Part shown: positions 6,840 to 11,177 of the stretch, piece by piece
Layout: every line of letters starts with the position of its first letter
How positions within the stretch are numbered: position 1 is the first letter of the stretch
Assembly: GCA_016522385.1 (NCBI GenBank)
Contig: JAEKFU010000388.1
Span: 1 to 11,177 of the forward strand
Length of the DNA stretch: 11,177 nucleotides
From: Pseudomonadota bacterium
GTDB lineage: Bacteria; Pseudomonadota; Alphaproteobacteria; Rhizobiales; Aestuariivirgaceae
Reading direction: 5' to 3'
Position numbers and translations under genes: made by a program
The notes under the pieces: generated by a model
Databases searched by the model: none
What the model saw: the letters and a program-made list of their open reading frames with translations, nothing else
What the model was told of the DNA's origin: nothing

Positions 6840-8795
6840 TCAGGTTCGGATGCGCACGGTTGCATAGGCGCCAAGCGTCACGGCACCCGCGGCCAGCGCA
6901 GCTTCGGTCGTGTCAAGTCCGTCAGGGTCAGCGGCACAACACTCGAAACTATCCTCATCGAGCCGGGCGATACGGCCGGCACTCACATCGAGCCCGCTCA
7001 CCTCTATGGACAGGGTTTCGCCGGTCAGGTTGGCCAGCCAAAGCTCTGTTTCACCGTCACCGCGAAAGGCTAGTGCAAGACACTTGTGTGGCTGAGAGAC
7101 CGTCGTGGAGAGACGTGGAGCGCCGGAAGCATCGTAAAGCGCGCGCATCACGTGGTACGCCGGATACAGCCCACCGGCCTCGTCGTACCAGGGCTGAGCA
7201 TAGTCCATATGGGCATGAACCAGGCCGAACTCGCCAATCGGTGCACCAATTACCACACTGTCGACACCACCTTCGGCCACCCGGGCACCGTAGCCCAGAT
7301 GCCATGCCGACCCGAGCAGGCCGCGCTGGCGCGGATCGGCACGGGTCATCGTCACGCGTTTGGCATCCGGATTGGCCGGTGGTTCGTTACCGAATGGACT
7401 GGTTCGCGAACCGATCCCCGCCGGTGATATTCGATAGTGCCGATCTCCGAATAGTGCACGCGCCGAACTGATGATGAACGGCAGGCACTCGACGGTTTCC
7501 GTCACCGAGCGGTCATCGGCCGCGTGAACCAAGGCGCTGGTCCCATGTGTTACGAAGTCAAGCTTTCCAAATGGCGGTGGCTTGCGGTTCAACTCTGTAA
7601 AGTAGACGAAGTTGCCGCCGCCAATCCTCGCATCTGGAAACTGGGCGCGCGCGGCATCATACAGTTCATCAAACGGCCGAGTGTCAGGGAAAAACGTGCC
7701 CGGCGCGATGAAGGCCAGATCACCGGCCGGCGTGACTGCCACTGTGGAGAATTCCAGATCGGCGTCCTTGGCCAATTTCGCAACGGCGCTGAGATCCTCA
7801 ATTGCGGGAGCCTCACCCGGCACAACCACTTCCAGCGCCAGATCGACTCCCAAGCGATCACCCAGTGCTTTGAAACCCTGCATCGCACTCGCGCCGTCCG
7901 GCAAGCGGGCATCGTAATAACAACTGAGGAACTTCGGATGGAGCGGATCTAGTTGATCGGCGTGCTCCAAAGCCACCGAAGCATGCCGTGCCTCCAGGGC
8001 CATGCCGAAATCCGGAATGCGCCCATCGGTCGTGCCAACGGCGACAGACAATCGTTCAAATGTGGGCTTTGTGGCGGCTGCAGAAGCCTGACGTTCAAAT
8101 GCCAATGTCACCGACTGGCTGATCGTTTCGCAGTCTGTGATGGTGAAGGGGTGCGGCAGGCCGAGCGGGCGTACATAGGTCTTGTAAGAAGCATCGGTCC
8201 AGTTGCGCTGGTCCTCCATCTCGAACGTGTCGCCGTTCATGGTGCAGGTAACCCGGATCCCGGGCGCGACTTGATGGCTCAGCGCGCGAATATTCATGAT
8301 CGGTTGTTTCGGATCGATCTGATCGGGAAACACGGTCTCGGAGATTGCACCCTCCACGTCCTCTACGGTTACCGGATGACCGCTCAGCCCTTCGACAGGA
8401 TGCAGCACCACAAAGCCGGTCCGGTTGGTGAGAAAATCGCCATCCGCCTTACCATCCGCCTCGAAGCGCAAATCACCATTCGATGCACCGGTGAGTTTGG
8501 AATTGTACCGGAACGCCTTGTCCTCGTCCCGGCAGGTCGCAGTGTATGTGACCGTAAAGCCGTCACTTGTCTCATCGACCTGGAAATCCTCGATCATCGG
8601 ATTGAAGGTGCCCCAGAACTGATCGCGCACAACATAGGAGATGGCACGGATGGCTTCCTGTTCTTCGTAACAGATGTAGCGCAGATTGCCGGCATCGAGT
8701 TCAGCGGTCAGTGGACCGGCCGTCAGCACGCGGGTCTCCGCCGGCGGCTCGTCGGTACCGAACAGCTTCACGGCCCGGCTTGGTTTTGTAGTCAT
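6840..8795 (-). CDS. apnL: Probable D-apionate lactonase (ApnL family)
   Basis: I recognise this 651-residue protein as resembling the ApnL family, which hydrolyses D-apionolactone to D-apionate in breakdown of apiose, a branched plant cell-wall sugar. The recognition is from memory of the family pattern. The opening LFGTDEPP...RVLTAGPLTAELDAGNLRYI (from residue 11), LTNRTGFVVLHP (122-133) and EMEDQRNWTDASYKTYVRP (192-210) are the most distinctive parts. The apparent layout is an N-terminal beta domain (about 1-250), a TIM-barrel-like middle with FVYFTELNR (396-404, Glu401 as a possible catalytic or binding residue) and RISPAGIGSR (455-464), and a beta-sandwich tail from about 545. No signal peptide is visible, so it is cytoplasmic. 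The ATG at 8795 follows AAGGAGG by six bases and lies 18 bases after the ATPase stop. A related lactone or a glycoside hydrolase-like role remains possible. Confidence 0.65.
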   Translation of the reverse strand: MTTKPSRAVKLFGTDEPPAETRVLTAGPLTAELDAGNLRYICYEEQEAIRAISYVVRDQFWGTFNPMIEDFQVDETSDGFTVTYTATCRDEDKAFRYNSKLTGASNGDLRFEADGKADGDFLTNRTGFVVLHPVEGLSGHPVTVEDVEGAISETVFPDQIDPKQPIMNIRALSHQVAPGIRVTCTMNGDTFEMEDQRNWTDASYKTYVRPLGLPHPFTITDCETISQSVTLAFERQASAAATKPTFERLSVAVGTTDGRIPDFGMALEARHASVALEHADQLDPLHPKFLSCYYDARLPDGASAMQGFKALGDRLGVDLALEVVVPGEAPAIEDLSAVAKLAKDADLEFSTVAVTPAGDLAFIAPGTFFPDTRPFDELYDAARAQFPDARIGGGNFVYFTELNRKPPPFGKLDFVTHGTSALVHAADDRSVTETVECLPFIISSARALFGDRHYRISPAGIGSRTSPFGNEPPANPDAKRVTMTRADPRQRGLLGSAWHLGYGARVAEGGVDSVVIGAPIGEFGLVHAHMDYAQPWYDEAGGLYPAYHVMRALYDASGAPRLSTTVSQPHKCLALAFRGDGETELWLANLTGETLSIEVSGLDVSAGRIARLDEDSFECCAADPDGLDTTEAALAAGAVTLGAYATVRIRT

Positions 8796-8813
8796 AGCGT
8801 GCCTCCTTAACGT

Positions 8814-9929
8814 TCAAGTTCCCGAGTGCGAGATCACCAGTTCCGTCTCGGGGTCAATAATCACGATGCGGTTCATGTCGAAAAGCAGCGCCAGGCTTTC
8901 GCCCGGCCGCTCCACGTCATGGACTTCGAGCTCGGCCACCGTCTCCACTCCACCCAGCAGGAACGTGCCGTATGTGCGAGGCCCGGTCGGCTGCACCAGG
9001 TCGATGGTGACCTTTAGCCGCGCCTGGCCCGGTCGTGCGGAACCCTTTCGCGACCGTTCGATATGCTCCGGCCGGACGCCGAACAGGACTGCACGACCGA
9101 CAGAGCCGGACAGAGATGCCTTGCGAGACGCCGGCAAGGCCAGCGCGGCACCATCATCAAACACCATAGCGATCCCTGTTCCCTTGCGCTTCAAGGTTGC
9201 CGGGATGAAGTTCATAGCCGGAGAACCTAGGAACCCAGCCACGAACCGGGTGGCAGGACGCTCGAATAGCTCCAAGGGCATGCCTTGCTGCTCGATCAGC
9301 CCATCCTTCATGAGAACGATGCGGTCGGCCAGCGTCATAGCCTCGATCTGGTCATGGGTCACATAGACCATGGTCTTGCCAATGTCCTGGTGGAGCCGCT
9401 TGATTTCGCTACGCATCTCGTCGCGGAGCTGGGCATCAAGATTAGACAGCGGTTCGTCGAACAGGAACAGGCGGGCCTCGCGGACGATAGCCCTGCCGAT
9501 GGCGACGCGTTGGCGCTGCCCGCCGGACAGTTCCCGCGGCAGGCGCTCAAGTAATGAGGTAATGCCCAACATCTCGGCGGCGCGCTGCACCTGGTCCTTG
9601 ACTTGGTTTTTCGGTGCCTTGCGGGCTCTGAGCCCAAAAGCAATGTTCTCGAACACGTTCATGTACGGATAGAGCGCGTAATTCTGAAATACCATAGCCA
9701 CATTGCGATCGCGCGGCCGCACATCGTTCACCAGTTCGCCATCGATCTCTATGCTGCCGTCGTCGGCTTCTTCAAGGCCGGCAATGGTGCGCAGCAGCGT
9801 TGACTTGCCACAACCTGAAGGCCCAACCAGCACGGTGAATTCGCCTTCGGAGATATCAAGATCGACACCGCGCACGGCTGGAACCTTGCCGTAGGATTTC
9901 TTCAGTCCGCTGATTTTGAGTCGAGCCAT
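8814..9929 (-). CDS. Carbohydrate ABC transporter ATP-binding protein (UgpC/MsmK/MalK type)
   Basis: This 371-residue subunit hydrolyses ATP to drive sugar import through the neighbouring CUT1-type permeases. All nucleotide-binding motifs are intact: Walker A GPSGCGKST (36-44), Q-loop Gln82 (FQNYALYP), signature LSGGQRQR (134-141), Walker B LFLFDEP (154-160) with Glu159, D-loop SNLD (162-165) and switch His192 (VTHDQ). Residues from about 235 onward form the regulatory/TOBE region (FLGSPAMNFIPA, FGVRPEHIE) usual for this class, and the length is typical. The start ATG at 9929 has only a weak ribosome-binding site (AGG eight bases away), unlike the strong sites of the genes after it. It is separated from the permease gene by 275 bases. 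Expression may therefore differ from that of the permeases. Confidence 0.95.
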   Translation of the reverse strand: MARLKISGLKKSYGKVPAVRGVDLDISEGEFTVLVGPSGCGKSTLLRTIAGLEEADDGSIEIDGELVNDVRPRDRNVAMVFQNYALYPYMNVFENIAFGLRARKAPKNQVKDQVQRAAEMLGITSLLERLPRELSGGQRQRVAIGRAIVREARLFLFDEPLSNLDAQLRDEMRSEIKRLHQDIGKTMVYVTHDQIEAMTLADRIVLMKDGLIEQQGMPLELFERPATRFVAGFLGSPAMNFIPATLKRKGTGIAMVFDDGAALALPASRKASLSGSVGRAVLFGVRPEHIERSRKGSARPGQARLKVTIDLVQPTGPRTYGTFLLGGVETVAELEVHDVERPGESLALLFDMNRIVIIDPETELVISHSGT

Positions 9930-10053
9930 TTAGGGCCTGTTGTCAGTAAGCGTTGAGGTGCTGGGGCGGCCCATCCTTTTGGATCTGACCAGCTGTGAGC
10001 GGCGTAGCAGGGTCAACCCCTTCAAGCCGCTCAAAGTGACGTCCAGAGGCGAA

Positions 10054-10189
10054 GTGGTTTTCGTCCCTGCGCAAGTTGACAGGATTGGCCCATCTTCAGG
10101 AGTATTCCTCGTCGAATATTCCAGCATGCCCTTCCTCATCGCACCCGAATTGCCTGTTCCAATCCTGTCAAACCAAAACCACAACTTGC
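10054..10189. repeat. Multi-arm inverted-repeat element in the permease-ATPase gap
   Basis: The 275-base gap at 9930-10204 carries a perfect 13-base inverted pair: TTGACAGGATTGG at 10076-10088 and its complement at 10159-10171, 70 bases apart. Two more pairs flank or overlap it: GTGGTTTT at 10054-10061 with AAAACCAC at 10175-10182, and GCAAGTTG at 10071-10078 with CAACTTGC at 10182-10189. Between the arms, GGAATATTC and GGAATACTC are near-identical direct copies on the minus strand. In RNA the arms can form a long stem or compete with each other. It may be a dispersed palindromic element or MITE, an mRNA processing or stabilising structure, or a divided operator. I do not recognise it as a named family, and no convincing protein is encoded in the gap. 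Confidence 0.6.
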
Positions 10190-10204
10190 ATCTCAACTGG
10201 CCCT

Positions 10205-11059
10205 TTAGCCTTTGACTGCTCCCATAGAGATGCCGCGCACCAGATAGCGTTGCAGGAACGCGACTGCGACGAAAACCGGCGCTGCGCCGAGCACACTCAT
10301 CGCCGCAATCTTTGCCCAGAAGTTGGACTGGGCCCCGAAATAGTGGGTAACTTGGACCGGATAGGTCGTGACTTCGCTTCGGGTCATGACCAGCGCGAAG
10401 ATGAAGTCGTTCCAGGCAAACACGAACGTGAACACAGCGGTGGCAAAAAGACCGGTCCGCACCATCGGGAAGATCACTCGGACGAGAACCTGCCAGCGCG
10501 TGCAACCGTCTACAAGGGCGCTCTCTTCCAACTCGGAGGGAACATCCTCGATGTAACCGCGCATCATCCAGATGACATACGGCAGATTGAATGCCGTGTA
10601 GAGCATGATGAGGCCGTGATAGGTATCGACCCAGCCAAGCCAGACATAGAGCAGAAACAACGGGAACACTATGGCGATCGGCGGGATCATGCGTTGCGAT
10701 ATGATCCAGACAGCCAGGTTGTCGCCGCCGGTCCGGAAACGTGCCAGGCTATAGGCACACAGCGTACCCAAGAACATCGCCAGCACGGTGCTCACCCCGG
10801 CAACGAATAGGCTGTTCCACACGGTGACCGCATCGCCGTCACGAAACAGCACGGCGAAGTTGTCGAACTGGATGCTGGCCGGATACCACACAGGCGGTGA
10901 CGAAAAAATCTCTTCCGGCGTCTTGAAGGAAATCATGAACAGCCAATAAATCGGAAACAGAAACAGAACGGTCAGCAGACTCGCCACTGCATAGCGTATC
11001 GCAAGTTTCCTGGTCCTGCGCTGCGCAAGGCGCCGGCGAGCTTCCTGTGCCGCGCTCAT
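10205..11059 (-). CDS. Carbohydrate ABC transporter permease (MalG type, CUT1 family)
   Basis: This 284-residue inner-membrane protein forms one half of the import channel. It has about six hydrophobic segments, beginning at roughly residues 22-45, after a positively charged N-terminus expected to stay in the cytoplasm. The cytoplasmic loop that docks onto the ATPase is visible at residues 178-198 (ESALVDGCTRWQ...IFP). It is the EAA motif, with Glu-Ser-Ala replacing the usual Glu-Ala-Ala and the key Asp-Gly at 184-185. The C-terminus (QRYLVRGISMGAVKG) is the standard MalG-type ending. The ATG overlaps the stop of the preceding permease gene by four bases, a classic coupled arrangement. The substrate cannot be read from the permease; the downstream lactonase suggests a branched sugar, sugar acid or apiose-containing compound. 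The periplasmic binding protein is not in the window. Confidence 0.95.
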   Translation of the reverse strand: MSAAQEARRRLAQRRTRKLAIRYAVASLLTVLFLFPIYWLFMISFKTPEEIFSSPPVWYPASIQFDNFAVLFRDGDAVTVWNSLFVAGVSTVLAMFLGTLCAYSLARFRTGGDNLAVWIISQRMIPPIAIVFPLFLLYVWLGWVDTYHGLIMLYTAFNLPYVIWMMRGYIEDVPSELEESALVDGCTRWQVLVRVIFPMVRTGLFATAVFTFVFAWNDFIFALVMTRSEVTTYPVQVTHYFGAQSNFWAKIAAMSVLGAAPVFVAVAFLQRYLVRGISMGAVKG

Positions 11060-11177
11060 CGGGCGAACTCCATGCGTTTAAGCGCGAAAATAACCGCCGC
11101 CGACAGCAACACGATGACCAGGAACGCCATCGCGCCAGTGTAGCTGGTCTCAAATTGCCGGAACCCCTGGACGTAGG
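11056..11177 (-). CDS. Carbohydrate ABC transporter permease (MalF type), C-terminal end only
   Basis: The last 39 complete codons of a gene entering from the right edge are visible. They read YVQGFRQFETSYTGAMAF, then a hydrophobic membrane helix (LVIVLLSAAVIFAL), then a short charged tail KRMEFAR and TGA. A 'Y..GF...Y..A.A' turn followed by one last helix and a basic tail is the normal C-terminus of MalF-type CUT1 permeases. The stop overlaps the start of the MalG-type gene (ATGA), which fits the usual pairing of the two channel subunits in one operon. Confidence 0.85.
   Translation of the reverse strand, partial: YVQGFRQFETSYTGAMAFLVIVLLSAAVIFALKRMEFAR

Noticed and set aside
7953..8810. 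A 285-residue plus-strand frame opposite the lactonase gene (similar long ones at 6638-7471 and 4978-5652)
   Set aside because: Antisense frames stay open easily in G+C-rich coding DNA. The minus-strand proteins have clear family features and these do not.
9940..10215. A 91-residue open frame on the plus strand filling the permease-ATPase gap, plus long open frames on the minus strand over the same bases
   Set aside because: No recognisable domain in any frame, no good ribosome-binding site, and the openness is largely explained by the inverted repeats. It is better treated as a non-coding or relic region.

Overview
The window looks like chromosomal DNA of an alphaproteobacterium, probably from the Rhizobiales/Rhodobacterales. 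The grounds are the gene families, the G+C-rich codon use in the right half, and the probable D-apionate lactonase, a family I associate with plant-sugar users. That placement is an inference. Every gene I can support lies on the minus strand, so transcription runs from high to low coordinates. Two unrelated functional blocks meet near position 4,700-4,960.

Left block (1-4686), exopolysaccharide synthesis. Read in transcription order it holds: a Wzy/O-antigen-ligase-like polymerase (4686-3430); a gap of about 480 bases with a good sigma70-type promoter; the internally deleted remnant of a priming sugar-phosphate transferase (2952-2548); a GT4 glycosyltransferase seven bases further on (2540-1398); a polysaccharide deacetylase of the DUF3473 type often found in exosortase/PEP-CTERM-type polysaccharide loci (1271-423); and the N-terminal part of an ATP-grasp ligase that runs off the left edge (375-1). 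Together these would assemble, polymerise and modify a surface polysaccharide. The priming enzyme has lost its catalytic core, so priming must come from elsewhere if the pathway works. This block is visibly more A+T-rich and has looser gene spacing than the right block.

Right block (4960-11177), uptake and breakdown of a carbohydrate or sugar acid. In transcription order: the C-terminus of a MalF-type permease (right edge), a MalG-type permease overlapping it by four bases, a 275-base gap containing a multi-arm inverted repeat, a UgpC/MsmK-type ABC ATPase, a 651-residue protein I recognise as a probable D-apionate lactonase (ApnL family), an HpcH/HpaI aldolase and a D-2-hydroxyacid dehydrogenase. 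Gaps after the ATPase are only 12-35 bases and Shine-Dalgarno sequences are strong, so this is very likely one operon. It suggests import of a branched sugar, sugar acid or lactone, lactone opening, then an aldolase/dehydrogenase route. As far as I recall, that route differs from the described D-apionate pathways.

The main points for follow-up are the possible new lactonase-aldolase-dehydrogenase pathway, the in-frame internal deletion of the sugar transferase, and the inverted-repeat element between permease and ATPase genes. I saw no tRNA, rRNA, CRISPR array, intact insertion sequence or convincing terminator.
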